Shown piece by piece: positions 1 to 12,500 of a stretch of 64,000 nucleotides of DNA. The DNA lies in contig QUOL01000003.1 in NCBI GenBank assembly GCA_009761415.1, positions 1,674,001 through 1,738,000 on the forward strand. The letters run 5' to 3'. Source of the stretch: Sarcomyxa edulis (taxonomy: Eukaryota > Basidiomycota > Agaricomycetes > Agaricales > Mycenaceae). The stretch's first letter is position 1. Each line of letters opens with the position of its first letter. A program made the position numbers and the translations under genes. A model generated the notes under the pieces. The model saw nothing but the letters and a program-made list of their open reading frames with translations. It made no database searches and was not told the origin of the DNA.

Positions 1-1224
1 GCTCCCCTCACATGCTCAACACCAATGACGAAAACAGGCCAGATGCCAGTAATCAGCCAGCACAGGGATCGGCGGGGCAGATTCAGTACAGCCAGTCGAC
101 TGGGTCAGCGGAACCCGTTTTCCCATTCTCACGCCCTTACTCCCTACCAGAGACGCACGCAAATTCTTACAGTGGTGTTCCCCCACACATGCTTGCGCGG
201 TCTAACAGCAACGCCAGTGTAGGAGCTCCAGGACCCTCCTCCCCATCTAAAAACTGGATAGACCGCAGCTCATCTGCGAGTCTACCATTACCCATGCAGA
301 CACCTTATTTCACCCTTCCCCAGGTCGCCGACTCAACCTTGCAGGAGGGCCAAGAGTGGAAAACCTATCACGGCCCCAGTGCAAGCAGTTCTACCGGTCC
401 TTCGACGAAGTTACAAGATCACCCAGCCGACCCTGTAGGCCCAATTTCACCTCCGCGAACGCCGCAGCGACCTGAGGCCGATCAACCGTCCAGTATTCCT
501 TCAAATTCAGCACCAACCTCACCAGCATCCACCGAGGTCCCTCGGGCAGCCGACTATGCAGGAGCGCCTCCAGTCACATTCTATTCGACGCCACAAATCC
601 GCTCCCCACCGACCACGAATATCGCACGGCCAATGTCCTCGGGTACAAGTTCGTCAAGTTCCTCGTACCCAGAACCTGATCCTCCAACCATTTTACCTCC
701 GCCTCCACCACCTGCTGCCTCAGGGCAACCACAGGCGAACGGAGGGAGGAGACAGGCACCATATGAGCCCTTTCTGAGCCACGCGCCCCCGCCTGCAGAT
801 AGTTGGATCGCGATCGAAACGACATCACTTGAGTACAGGTTAGTCGTGAGGCTACCGGGCTACAGACGAGATGGAATGTAAGCCACCTGTCCACATGATT
901 ACCTGCGTTCTTTATTCACTCGGATCTCGTAGAACACTTGCAACGAGGCGCAGACGTATTCTACACGTTGTTGCGGATTCCTGGGAACCTTCTGGCGGTG
1001 AGTCTTTTCGAAGCATTGCCATAATGTAGCCATCGAATGAAGTATACTGATCAAATTCTCTGATCACCACAGGGCACTTCGAACGTCGGATCTCATTTGG
1101 TTATGATGCTGATTTGAGGCAGGTGAGGGCCGAGTTTGACGGCGAGTTATTACGGGTCACCATTCCAAGAAGGGCAACCGGATGGTCTTCGACGACTCCT
1201 GCGCCGTTGGGACGAAGCGCCTGA
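1..1224 (+). CDS. Hsp20/alpha-crystallin-domain protein with long disordered N-terminus (5' end may lie outside)
   Basis: Exons 1(or earlier)-877, 933-997 and 1073-1224, joined at GTAAGC and GTGAGT donors. The first ATG is at base 12, but the frame is open to the window edge, so the true start may be upstream. About 260 residues are rich in Pro, Ser and Thr and look disordered, with a polyproline run near residue 230. The last ~90 residues fit an alpha-crystallin fold: the segment from Trp-Ile-Ala-Ile-Glu to Arg-Val-Thr-Ile-Pro-Arg-Arg has the alternating hydrophobic pattern and the closing GELLRVTIP-type strand of small heat-shock proteins. Small Hsps hold unfolding clients, usually as oligomers. 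The long low-complexity leader is not typical of them, so a regulatory role is possible. Fold assignment is by eye. Confidence 0.6.
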
Positions 1225-2302
1225 GAATACTCTAAGTCACTATCTGCGTTCTCTAGGAGATGGAACGTAGGGGCTTACTTTGGAGTGTCCAAAACGCAGG
1301 AAACCGTCTGGTCCAGTCATAGAAAATTCATACACATCCATACCCTCCCGTTAATCGGTTCCATTGCGATCCATCAACATTCCCCTCCCCCCTCACTTAT
1401 CTTCAACGACGATGACCACTACCCTCGATTCGTGGATGGATATTCCATTTTTCACCAGTAACAGCAGCATATCAACAAACAATTGTATAATACACTGAAG
1501 AATCGACTGTATACTCCTGTCATTCTCTTCTAAACGCATTCCAACTCATCTGTCGTCGCTATCGATCGCTGCAATTCTATGACACTACCTTACGCACCAT
1601 GCACGCTCTACTACGCGGGTCGCCGGTCTCTACGAAGGCCTGTCTGTTGCCCCATTTCTATACCCTCAACCACCTGCTCGATCGGCCATATCGCACCTCA
1701 TGACGACGACCTTCCGGACTTCCTTTTAAATTATATTTTTTTTTTCGAATTTGCCCAACTGTTACGCTTTGCTTTCCTCGGTTCACATCCGTCCATTCCC
1801 TTCCTATTCCTGTCATTCCTGGGTATCAAAGTCATCAATTCCGTAAACCTCCTCATCGCCATGTAGCACGAGAATGCTATGTGTCCTTCGGCATCCATCA
1901 TCTCATCTCATCTCTTTTCTTGATCGTTTGTTTCTATAACACTTGTATAATGCTGACAATACTACTTACTGAACGTACCATATATTTCTGCCCGTGGGCT
2001 GTGCTCAACTTTTCTTGTATGGTACGTTTGACTTGAGAGCATCTATACAAACATCCCAAAACGTACTATTCTCGTGTCAAGTGCCCTAATAACAATTTCT
2101 CTTCTCACTATCGTCATGCCCAGTCGAATACCAATATACGTGTCGATGAGTCTGTTCGGCTTATTTCTGCTCCTATTGACTTGACACCACGGACGCGGCA
2201 CAGACGCCACTTGGACGACGACTTCGATCGAACTAAGCAGCCTATTTGTTTTTGACGCCGACCCTACCTCTATGTTTCCAAAGAGACCTCCTTCTACAGA
2301 GG
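1225..2302. other. Intergenic, no gene seen
   Basis: No reading frame here shows a recognisable family or joins to a neighbour. A 95-codon frame at 1579-1866 is pyrimidine-rich and looks like untranslated sequence. The stretch probably holds the 3' UTR of the Hsp20-type gene and the promoter and 5' UTR of the AFG1 gene. Confidence 0.5.
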
Positions 2303-4592
2303 ATGCATCGGGTTAACACCAGGATCCTCCAGCGCCTATCAGGGAGTACAGCCCGAAAATTGCGCCCGTCATGTCAAAGCTACCAATGCCAAACTCCCCC
2401 ATCTCGACTTTGCTTCAGTGCTCTTAGCTTCGATGATGCGTCCTCCAACCTTCCACAACAAGTCGACCTTCTGGAACGATACCGAGGCTTAGTTGCCACC
2501 GGAATCATCCAATATGACGAAGAGCAGCTTAGGGTCGTTATGCAGGTACTTCTTTGTATTCGATCGCGATGTCAGATTGCTATAATGATCCTGTACCAGC
2601 TAAGGAGACTGCAAAGAGAACTAATAGACTACGCCCCTCCCGCGATCTGTTCCAACCTCATCCGACCTACCGTTTCTGACGATGCTGTCAGCGCAAATAA
2701 TGCTGATTTGTGGTGGGTGCATCAAGAAAGTGAAAACCTTGCCTTAGCAGATGTTAAGTCTGTCGTTCGTGCAAGAGGGTATCTGGAGGAGTTAGCAACA
2801 ATGACCACACCCAAGGTACAAGATGCATTGGCCCTTCCGCACGCTCTCGCTAATTTCAACGATAGGGGCTACTTGTAACGGGCCAACCAGGCTCAGGAAA
2901 GAGCTTCCTCGTCGACCTGTGGTTCTCTGGCATGCCAACCCGTTACAAAGCGCGAAAGCACTATAACCAACTGGTTTTGGAAATTTACCGCGGCGTCTGG
3001 GAAGAAACTCAGCGACGCATGTCTGCGTTATATATGCCCCCTTTGGAGGCGCCCGAACCTTGGAATGACACCGTTCGTCGGAAATGGCAACATCTATTGA
3101 ACACTGGCTCTTTGAAGACTCCGCAGACTACGGTTTCCGCTGTTCCTCCTGCTTCTCCAACAATTGCATTCACGATTGCGAAACGTCTTCTCCTCCATCA
3201 TTGGCTTTTAGTCTTCGATGAGATACAGCTTTTAGATGTCTCCAGCGCCAATCTCTTGGCAGACGTACTCTCGTGGTTCTGGCGTATGGGAGGAGTCATC
3301 GTTGGGACTTCGAACAAAGTCCCAGATGATCTCTATAGAAATGGTGTTCAACGGGAGCGACTTGAGTCGTTCGTAGAAGCGCTCAAGGCACGATGCCCCG
3401 TGTTGACCATGCAATCGGAAAACGACTGGCGGGAATTTAGAGCTCGGAGTAGCAATGGTCCAGGTACCTGGTTTACCTTTGGGCAAGAAGCCGAGTTCGA
3501 GACTACATTGAAAGGGGTGTTGATGCACGACCATCCTGGTTCGTATCAGTTGTTGATTACGCCACACGTCTATTGACCGCTATGGACTAGCAGAGCCTCA
3601 AAATGTCGTATTGAATGTTTTCGGACGCGTTTTGCAGGTGCCGTGGGCGTCAGACAATGTTTGCAGATTCACCTTTGATGAACTATGTGATACGGTATGA
3701 GCACCTCTATATCTCCTTGGACCGTCTCTAATGAACGACGCAGTCTCTGGGTCCAGCAGATTATCTTTCTCTCGCCTCAACTTATCCTGTTATCGCGATT
3801 GATCGAATACCAATCCTCAAGCTTTCTGCAAAGAATCAAGCTCGGCGCTTCATATCTCTCATCGATGCGTTATACGAAGCACGTTGCCAGATTATCTGCT
3901 CGGCCGAAACTACCCTGGATGCGCTATTCTTCCCAGATGCCCTTGGTCTTGATCGTGCACCAGCCCACATCGACGTCATGATGGCCGAAGCAGTTACGGA
4001 AACGCAAGCTTCGCACCGACCTAACGTGTCTTCCTACGACTCGCCACAGATGGCGGAAGCTCCTGTTGCTCCTCCTGTACTTATGCCTCTCGATAGTCTA
4101 TCGATATTCTCTGGTGACTAGCTGTCTCCCCCCATTGCTGAGTGCCCACGCTGATCTTTGTTTCCAGGTCAAGACGAACAGTTTGCATTCAAGCGAGCGT
4201 TATCTCGATTAGTGGAAATGACCAGTTCCGCTTATGTCCAAACTCAACGTTGGACACCTCTTCACTGCGACGACCGGAAATGGGAAACAAATATGCCACA
4301 CAGAGATATGCAAGAGCCATCGAGCCCAGATCTACCAGTTTACGTTTCGGATGACATCAAACTGGATCTTGACTTTGCGGATGAAGCAGCACAGACCAAT
4401 GTAAAGCTTGCAGCTGGCCCTCCACGTATCAGAGAAGAACACATGTGGGGCGTCCGTGAAGACTGGGGAAAGAAGGCGAAGAGATGGGGGAAAGGAGCGG
4501 CGGCGTATGACAGTCAAGTCGATCAAAAGAAGAGTCTGGAGGATCAGGACTTGTCTACAGCTGTGCGGCACTCTAAGCGAATAGAGAAGTGA
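2303..4592 (+). CDS. AFG1: AFG1-type mitochondrial AAA ATPase
   Basis: Six exons: 2303-2545, 2600-2815, 2866-3538, 3591-3694, 3744-4113, 4168-4592 (676 aa). Walker A GQPGSGKS lies at about residues 159-166 and Walker B LLVFDE near residue 270. The following GTSNKVPDDLYRNGVQR block is the sensor region of the AFG1/LACE1 family, and the DYLSLA and QARRFISLIDALYE blocks are its C-terminal part. AFG1 is a mitochondrial inner-membrane ATPase tied to turnover of respiratory-chain subunits. The start chosen is the first ATG; it gives a leader rich in Arg with few acidic residues, as expected for a matrix presequence. Two introns (54 nt, and 50 nt just before Walker A) were fixed by keeping this motif in frame. 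The C-terminal tail is long, acidic, then Lys-rich. Confidence 0.93.
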
Positions 4593-5091
4593 TATCTCGC
4601 TCTCCTTTGGGTCTCTGTTGTGATCTTTACCGACAATCGCCATACTGAATAGACAGGATATAGATCAAGTGAAAACTGCCACCACATGATTCCTGTCGTT
4701 GTGGTACAAGAATACCCTCTTATCGCAGCAAAATCGACATGGGGCCACATATAAACCGTCTTACTTTGACTCCCAGTCAAAGGGATGATCCATTTCATTG
4801 CCTCTACATCTATATTTGTCTCTGGCACATATCGGTCTCTGTCAGTGGCGTGTGCCACAGATCTACTGTAATCGTGATTTCCCTGGAAGCTAAAATCTGA
4901 GTCACGGACTTTATCTCACTAATCTACCTCGCATCTCTCTGGCTCCAGAATCTAGACACCACACCTGCGCATTCATCCAAAGGCTCATCATAATCCCGTT
5001 TTTTTCGACTCTTGTGTAGTGCGTCAAGAGTGAGGCATTCTTCGCATCCAAAGTTTTCGAGATAATCTTGTCCTCGACTCCTCGTATAGCG
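4593..5091. other. Intergenic, no gene seen
   Basis: Spacer between two genes on the same strand. It should hold the AFG1 3' UTR and the promoter of the next gene. No coding frame or repeat was recognised. Confidence 0.5.
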
Positions 5092-6265
5092 ATGTCTTCT
5101 CCGGTCCTTGCAGGACCTCCATCAACATGCTGTTCTACTGGTTTCAAACATACAGGAACCCCGGATGGAAAAACGATCACCATTGGGGGCGTCGAAACCT
5201 ATGTCTCCGAACCTCCTACCCAACAATCGTCCGAAGTGCAAATCAAAAACATCATATTGTATTTTTCAGATATATATGGTCCGATGTATCTCAACGGCAA
5301 ACTCCTACAAGACCATTTTGCCTCTCGAGGTGTGTGGCCCAGATACAGGTCCTACTACGAGAACTCCTCTTACTGATAAAAATCAGGTTTCATCGTACTC
5401 GGGATCGACTATCTCTTTGGAGACGGTGTCCAGTATCATTCAGAAGAGGCTGGATTTGATATGAAGACCTGGGCCTATTCCAAGATTCAACCGGCCAAGG
5501 ATGCAACGACGAAATGGATTGAAGCTGTGAAAACGATTTATGGTACAGGATTGGCACCTATCGCAGTGGATCTAGACGGACTGCTGATATATATGATGCG
5601 TAGACTCGCCCAATACCAAGTACAGCGCTGTAGGTGAGAACTTCGTCGTTTTCATTATCTTGTGTATATAGTTTTATCACCGATGTCAATAGGATATTGC
5701 TTCGGTGCACCTTTCGTTCTTGATCTGGCTATGTCTGACTTCCTGGTTGCGAGTATGTATATGTTGTACCCATCTATATAGAAGTACTGAACCGATACGA
5801 TCATCTACTCAAGGTGCTGTGGGTCATCCAGCACTGCTCGTCGAGGAACACTTCGAAGGAGTGAAAGGTACGGCCTTGCCCAAACTTCATTGCAGAGGCT
5901 CATATCTCTCACATTTCAGCGCCCCTGCTTCTGTCATGTGCCGGTGCGCGTCATCTTCTACCTCATCGTTGTGTAGCTCCCAATATCTAGTCTCCTCCAG
6001 AGACCGATTTCACGTTCTCTCTCGAATCCCGTCGAAAAGCTGAGGATATCCTGGTCAAGAACAAAGCCAAATATCACATCCAAGTATTCTCCGGGGTTTC
6101 ACATGGCTTTGCGCTTCGCGCAGATCTCACTGATGAAAACGCTAGTACGTGCTAATTGAGGTTTCCATATTGTAAGTTCTCCATACTCAATCATCTTCAG
6201 GATGGGCAAAGGAGCAGTCTGTACAAGGAATTATAGACTGGTTTACGAGATTCAGTAGTATCTAA
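5092..6265 (+). CDS. Dienelactone hydrolase family protein
   Basis: Eight exons: 5092-5329, 5387-5542, 5604-5633, 5693-5752, 5814-5867, 5920-5943, 6001-6144, 6201-6265 (256 aa). The nucleophile motif is Gly-Tyr-Cys-Phe-Gly-Ala with Cys144; the later HGF in GVSHGFALR provides the expected catalytic His, and an Asp in ETDFTF the acid. Upstream blocks YFSDIYG and LGIDYLFGDGV match the family's beta-strand pattern. Dienelactone hydrolases and their fungal relatives cleave lactone or ester bonds in an alpha/beta-hydrolase fold. The protein is soluble with no signal peptide, so probably cytosolic. Two exons are very short (30 and 24 nt). The 24-nt exon was placed by choosing the acceptor at 6000, which restores the frame after SCA. 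Substrate is unknown. Confidence 0.88.
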
Positions 6266-6473
6266 GTGCGCTTACCGTTGTTGCAGCTTGGTTGCAGTTG
6301 GGTTGCAGCATGATTTGAGCATGATTTAATTCTACAACACTTTGTGGCGGTGCACGCTCAAGTGGCCTTGCTTGTCTAGAGCCTCGAGAATGAGCGTGAC
6401 ATGTGCACGCGTGACTACTCGGCGTGACTTCTGCTGCCATTTCGCTCTCCGAGTCGAACTCGATTCTCCAGCA

Positions 6474-7713
6474 ATGGCTTCAAGTAGCACCAATCCACCT
6501 CCCACGCAATCCCAACCTCCAAACGCAGCTAGTATCATTGCAGCATTAGGGAATGCCTTTAAATCTCAGACCGGCGATCCTATGTCTCAAGATCGCATCG
6601 CCCAATTACTCATAGCCAACATGGGCCAGCTTACAGAGCTGGCTAGGCAGGGGAAGCTCAACCAGAATCAGATTCTTCAGGTATTCAATTCGTCCTGAGA
6701 ACTGTGGAAGTGACGCTCGATCCAAATAATCGATGACGTTTGTCCTAGTTGAAAGAATACGCAAGTAAGCACAAACCTGCCACGCTTCAACCGTCCACCA
6801 ATGGTGGCGCAACTCAACCCAAAGTGCGCTTTCTTATCGTCTATTTCTCTCTCTACGTCTCATTCTATGTCATGGAGGCTCCAACGAATGCAACGTCTAC
6901 ATCGGCCTTCAAGAATGACTCAGCGTATACCCATGGGACTGGCAATCCAGAAGAAGGTTATCCTATCAGCCAAACTCTCAACGTCACAAACCCAGGACCT
7001 GTACAGTGGCCAAGTACGCAACAAGGTCGGCCCACTCTTACTGGTGGCATTCCTAGTGGTCGGATGTCTGGTGAGTGGCTTCGAGGACACCATGAACGAT
7101 TATCAATATACTTATCTAGATATACAGGTACCCCTGCACAAATTGCTCGGAGCGCCGATGATATCAACATGCTCAATCTAGACGATAACAATCGATCACG
7201 AAGAAAGAACACACCGGGAGACCAGAGCATGCGGAGGTCAATACAAGACCTAGTTGCCAGCGTGGATCCTAACGTGAAAATCGACCCGGAAGTGGAAGAT
7301 GTGAGTTACTCAGACATCGTTACATAGGCCGCAAGGGTTCTCATCAATTTCCTCAGCTTCTCCTCAACATAGCTGATGAGTTCATCGACTCTGTCACCAA
7401 TTTTGGTTGCCGTCTTGCCAAACATCGAGGCGGAGATACATTGGAAGTTCGTGATCTTCAGCTCCATCTTGGTAGGTCACATCTACACCCCTCTTTTGAC
7501 TTGTTATTTGACGTCCGTGCAGAACGAAATCACAACATTCGTATTCCTGGATTCGCTTCGGATGAAACTCGACTATCCCTTTCTCAGGCATCTGTAACAC
7601 CTGCGCTTCCCGCTGCATCCGCTAAAAAGTCAGCTCAGGGAACACATATGACGCTACGAAGTCACCGACTCGCTCAGGTACAGCAAGCGAAGAGGGAGGC
7701 AAAATTAATATGA
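6474..7713 (+). CDS. TAF12: Transcription initiation factor TFIID subunit 12 (TAF12)
   Basis: Six exons: 6474-6680, 6749-6823, 6878-7070, 7128-7300, 7357-7471, 7523-7713 (317 aa). The C-terminal third holds the histone fold of TAF12: IQDLVASVDPNVKIDPEVED is joined across an intron to LLLNIADEFIDSVTNFGCRL, then LEVRDLQLHLERNHNIRIPGF. This H2B-like fold pairs with TAF4 in TFIID and with ADA1 in SAGA. The N-terminal half is low-complexity, with a short AARQGKLNQNQILQ-type helix near residue 60. The small introns at 6824-6877 and 7071-7127 are multiples of three, so reading straight through is also possible; I infer splicing from good GT-AG sites. The promoter lies in the 208-bp gap after the hydrolase gene. 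Confidence 0.9.
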
Positions 7714-8001
7714 AAGAGATAAGATACCCCAGTCGATCCCTTGTTTTCTCGTGTATGTTCTAAGCTTCTTCCATGTGTTTTTACTGTAAACTATGCATAA
7801 TTCTGGTCTCGTCGCGTCGTCAACGTCGGAACTGTCAACATAGCTCAGACTGAGGCGAACTTTGAGACTGGACGAGAACGGCTTCAAGATCAAGATAGGA
7901 ATACGTTATAAAGATACGAAATGAACACGACCAGTGACGCTAAATATCATGTACACTACTTGGTTTCGTATTCAGCAGAGAAATTTAGAACACTCACCTT
8001 G

Positions 8002-9291
8002 TCAAGCCTTCACATACTGCCGCCTCAGATTAAGCAGCACATCATCGTCGTTGGGCTACCAATTGTATGATATGAATGAACAGACAAATTGTAAGGCTGT
8101 ATGACTTACATAGTAATATTCCTTGGTTGTACGCAATTCTATCCCTCGAGCTCGGCATATGTCGCAGAGAGTCTGATGTTTTGGATGATGTTTGTACAAA
8201 GTCCATGTCAAAACCTTTAACGACGGGAAAGTTTGTAGTTGCTCGAGAAGATGCTCGATGGGCGGAGGTATATTCTCGCAATGAGATGTCAAAGCGAAAC
8301 CCCCCAATATGGCAAACGCCTTGATCGTGCGAGGGATGGCATCGAGATCCTCAACGCTTGGAAACCTACGGAGATGGAAATACTCTAGACGGGTGCAAAG
8401 CTCGAGGACCGCGAGATCAGTGGAGTCAAGACTCAGAGAGCGGAGGTATGGACCGTGAACTTTAAGAAGGCGACGCAAAGATGAGGGCTCGTGAGACCCT
8501 CCAAGGGAGAGAACTTCCAGAGTACCGTCCCCTTCTTGCAAAAGGGAACCGACGTACGCATCGAAGTTGCGTACAAATCTGGTGTTGATGGTGATTGAGA
8601 TGAGAGGCAACGATAAAGGAGGGGAGAAGAGCGGGAGTTCCCGAGCTGAATGCGATCTGATTTCGAATAATCGGAGAGTCGGGATGGACGAGATGAGACG
8701 GCGCATGGTGATGGTATTGGTGACACGCCAATGATAATTCGCGTCCATGATGATCTTCAGAGATGTGATCTGCGGGCGTGCAGTGCGTAAATTGAGAAGA
8801 GACGCCTCGTCGAAAGCGCTGCACGGCTCGAGCGACATTTCTAGTTCACGCAAGTTGCGTGTACGCGTAAGAACTGTTGCAAGCTGATTTGCTGTGATAC
8901 ACTTATACGGCGGTCTGTGGCAGAAGACCAGGGTGCGTACGCTGGTTGCTAACCAGCTCCCTTTCTCTGTGATGGGGTCAATAGTCGCAAGAAAGGAGCT
9001 TATTCGATCCATATCCTCCCTGAAATCGAATTAGTGTAAGCCGTTCACAGCAAAGGAGAAGATGTACTTGTCCGAGATAATGACACGTTCAAAGAGCAGA
9101 CGTTGAGCATGTCTCGACCACTCTTTGCAGACTAAGCTGCACACGGCAAGCACAGCAGATTCACCATGATATCCATTGGTGATTTGGTTCTCCAGCGGTA
9201 TGGCAAGTTTGTCCAGAATCGTCATGATAAGCTCGAATGGCAAAGATTCAGAGGCCGACGCGGGCATGGGAACGGTCGGTAGCCGTGGCAT
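8002..9291 (-). CDS. F-box protein with leucine-rich region
   Basis: Three exons on the minus strand: 9068-9291, 8110-9019, 8002-8055 (395 aa). Residues ~12-65 form an F-box (SLPFELIMTILDKLA ... VCSLVCKEWSRHAQRLLF), the SKP1-binding motif of SCF ubiquitin ligases. The rest has irregular leucine-rich spacing (NLRELEMSLEP, LRSLSLDSTDLAVLELCTRLEY) typical of the large basidiomycete F-box/LRR families that recruit substrates. The last intron, 8056-8109, has a GTAAGT donor and leads to a short final exon ending PNDDDVLLNLRRQYVKA. The start is the first ATG; a GTG lies one codon earlier. It is convergent with TAF12. Target unknown. Confidence 0.85.
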
Positions 9292-9573
9292 CACGACCTT
9301 GTTAGACCGATGGAAGGAGTGATAAACGTGTTGTTGAGCTGCGTACAGTATTCTGGGGGTGGGGGCATTCAGTATGATGATCCTTACCTAGTCCTGTGGC
9401 TCACTCTTCGCTCAAGCACGTATTGGAAACGAGCAAGGACCGAGTTGAAGGCCTGTAATGCTACTTGCTTTATTTAGACGTGGGATTGACACAGAGCCAT
9501 ACAACAAACAACAGGAATAGTCTTCTAACGAGGTATGTTTGAGCTATGGACAACGTTACGGGTTCTTGGGCGC

Positions 9574-12500
9574 TTAGGTATCGATACCTATAATAGGACT
9601 CAACCAACTCTCGTAATCGGCCTCCTTGGTGGGATCGCCCGTGACCCTCAAGGCTCGTATAAGAGCTCTATACGAGCCGTTGGGAATCTGGGTACCGTTG
9701 GCAAATGCGGGGTCGGTAATGGCCACGGTATTAAACCCAGTTGTGGGATCCTGACAGAGAAATGACGGTCAGCCTCGACAGACAAGTGACAACACAAAAG
9801 ACGGGGAATCACATCACTGTCGCGAGGTACATAATCAAATTCCAAAAGTGACCCCAAAGTCTTCACTTGAGCGAACGACCCACTATGGGCCGGGCTGGGG
9901 AATGTGAACAAAGGTGCGCCGAACGATCGCCTGTTCAAGGTAGGTGTGAATTTGATGCTAGGATCGACAAGATCGACACGAATAGTGGGAGTGCCGAATG
10001 CAAGTCTTTAACGCAAAATTGATAAGCAAGAATCACTTTCCGCTCCTAGAGTGTGCATACCGGAAAAGCACCGTCGGGAAGTCATCTCCCACGAACGTAT
10101 AGTTAGTGGCATTGACCTGAATATCACCGACAGAATCAAGAATAGCAGGCAACGGCACGCCGAAGAACTCGTCCGTGTCATCTATGACTTGCTTGTCTTT
10201 CAAAGCTGCGGCAAGCCCAAGATAAGTGACGTGAAGAATTTCAGTGGCACTGGTGATGTCAATAAATCCGGAGAAGACAGGGAATGTGGTGGCATCGACA
10301 GCTTTGGGTGGCGTGATGTGTGCAAAGATCGTCTGAGTTTGACCTGGGAAAACGGTGAAGGTGGTTCGGCTGAATGTTACACTCGCCTTGTCAGCAGTCA
10401 AAGGCACTGGACCGTCTTCTGCAAAAATAGTTCCCTACATTACCATGAGCATTGAGTGAATAAAAAGACTTCGTAGGAAGCTCCTACCGGAATGACAGTC
10501 ACGGCCGTACCAGCAGGAACATGAGTGAGTTTGAAACTCTTGGGTGTTGTACCAGCGTTATGGATGGTGAACTCTTGGCTATGAAGGATACATCGGTCAA
10601 GAAGTGTCATCACTAGAGCTTACTATATACTTACATGGAGGCGAAGTGGGCTGTATCGTTGAGAATGAGCTCCGCGGGCGAGACAATGGTTGTCGTATGT
10701 ATAGCATTGAAAATATTGATAAGACCAGCGCCCTGCTGGGTGACAGTCTGTAAAGGGTCGCCGTCGGTGTGACTAGAAGGAACTTTTTGAGCTGTAGTCT
10801 GGAAGAGAGTGCGAGCCGTTCTTCCAACTGTGGCAGAGTTGCCTTTCGCACCAAAGAGAAGAGCAGCACTTCCGGCCAGGAAAGGAGTTGCCATACTGGT
10901 CCCCGATAGTACTGCCCACGATCCAAGCGGAACAGGGAAGGTAGATAGTATATTTCCTCCGGGAGCGGCGATGGCAGGTTTAAAAAAGAAATCCTCCGTA
11001 GGACCATACGAGCTGAACGAAGAGATGAGACCTCCAGATGGATCGGGAAGATTGTAAGAAGCGCCTGTCTGCGGAAAGGATATGACAATCTTGGCACCAG
11101 CTGCGTATTGGTCTACAAGCTATGAATGTGTGAACAATCAGATCTTGAGTTCGAGGGCTGAAAGACAACGAGCGACTCACGAAAGCCCCGTCAGCAGCCT
11201 GAATCAGAGCAACTATGGGGAAATCGCCGGTGCTGATGGATGCAAATCCATTGCCGTTACTATCGACAGCCCGAGTCAACGCCCATTCGAGACAAATGAC
11301 TGCAAGTTACTAACTCGTAGATGAAAGCCGTGGTAGCTCCTTTGGCAGCAATATTGGTCAACTTTTGAACCTATCAATCGACAAGGGTTTGAAGTCAGAA
11401 AAAAGGCTGCGGTGATAACAGGGTCAAACTCCTTACAAATGTGCAAGTTCCACGGCGGACAATGACGAGGAAAGACGAAAGATCGGGGGTATTGTCGGGC
11501 AAAGGATCGCATGCATCATCTACAACAGTTGTATCGTTCGACGTCGCGTATATGGGTAAAGGGGTTGTGACATTGAGAGGCAAAGCGCTGAAATAGGTGA
11601 TGGGATCATGTGCCACACCGCTGACAGTAGCGTTTTGCAAGGGAACTACAGTGCTGACGGATGCAGAATCAGCCTTGATGAATCCTTTCCTCAATCCGTC
11701 TGACAGACGAACTTACTTGTCTAAACTTGCAACAGAGATGACATCAATACCATTTCCAGGACTTGATGTGAACCACGAGCCGAATCCTCCATCGTTACCT
11801 GACCATGACAATATTAGTGACAGATGACTTCTGGTGGGAGCGCACAGCGATCATCAGGACACTTGACTCACCTGCAGCGATGGTGACAATTTTTCCAGAG
11901 GCGGCGATCCGGCTCGCTACAGTGGAACTCGAGGATTCCGTCCAGCCATCACTGCCTCCTAGCGATAATGTTAGGATGTCTTGCCCATCTTGTACTCCAA
12001 GAAGCAGGGCTTCGATGATGACTGATCAGAGATACGTTGCAATTAGTATCATCGAGTCACTAAGTTCGCATCATGAGCCTACCATCGTCTGTGACAAAAC
12101 CGGTACATCCGAAGATTCTGTAAGCCGATATGGAGGCTTCATATGCAACACCACTGATGTTGAATTCGTTTCCTGGGTTGGCCCCGATGATGCCCTGGAA
12201 TAATGATTGAGCTACGAGCTTGATTTCATGCGATGGGCACTCACAGCAACGTGCGTGCCATGACCTATCGACAAAAGATGATTAGTAGGCAATTCACTTG
12301 CGGGCGGGTACATTGCACACCAGCACATTGATCCAAAGGATCGGGATCGGGGACAGGGGTGTTTGCACCTAGACAACAGAGTCAAGAATTATGATTCTCG
12401 AAGAAAGACTCTGGAATCTTGAGTATATACCTGTGTAATCATCGCCCACCAAGTCCGTTCCGCCTGATACCTTGAAGCCTGGCCCAAAACCTCCACCAAG

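Noticed and set aside
1579..1866. 95-codon open frame after the Hsp20-type gene
   Set aside because: Pyrimidine-rich, no homology pattern, no splice partners; consistent with untranslated DNA.
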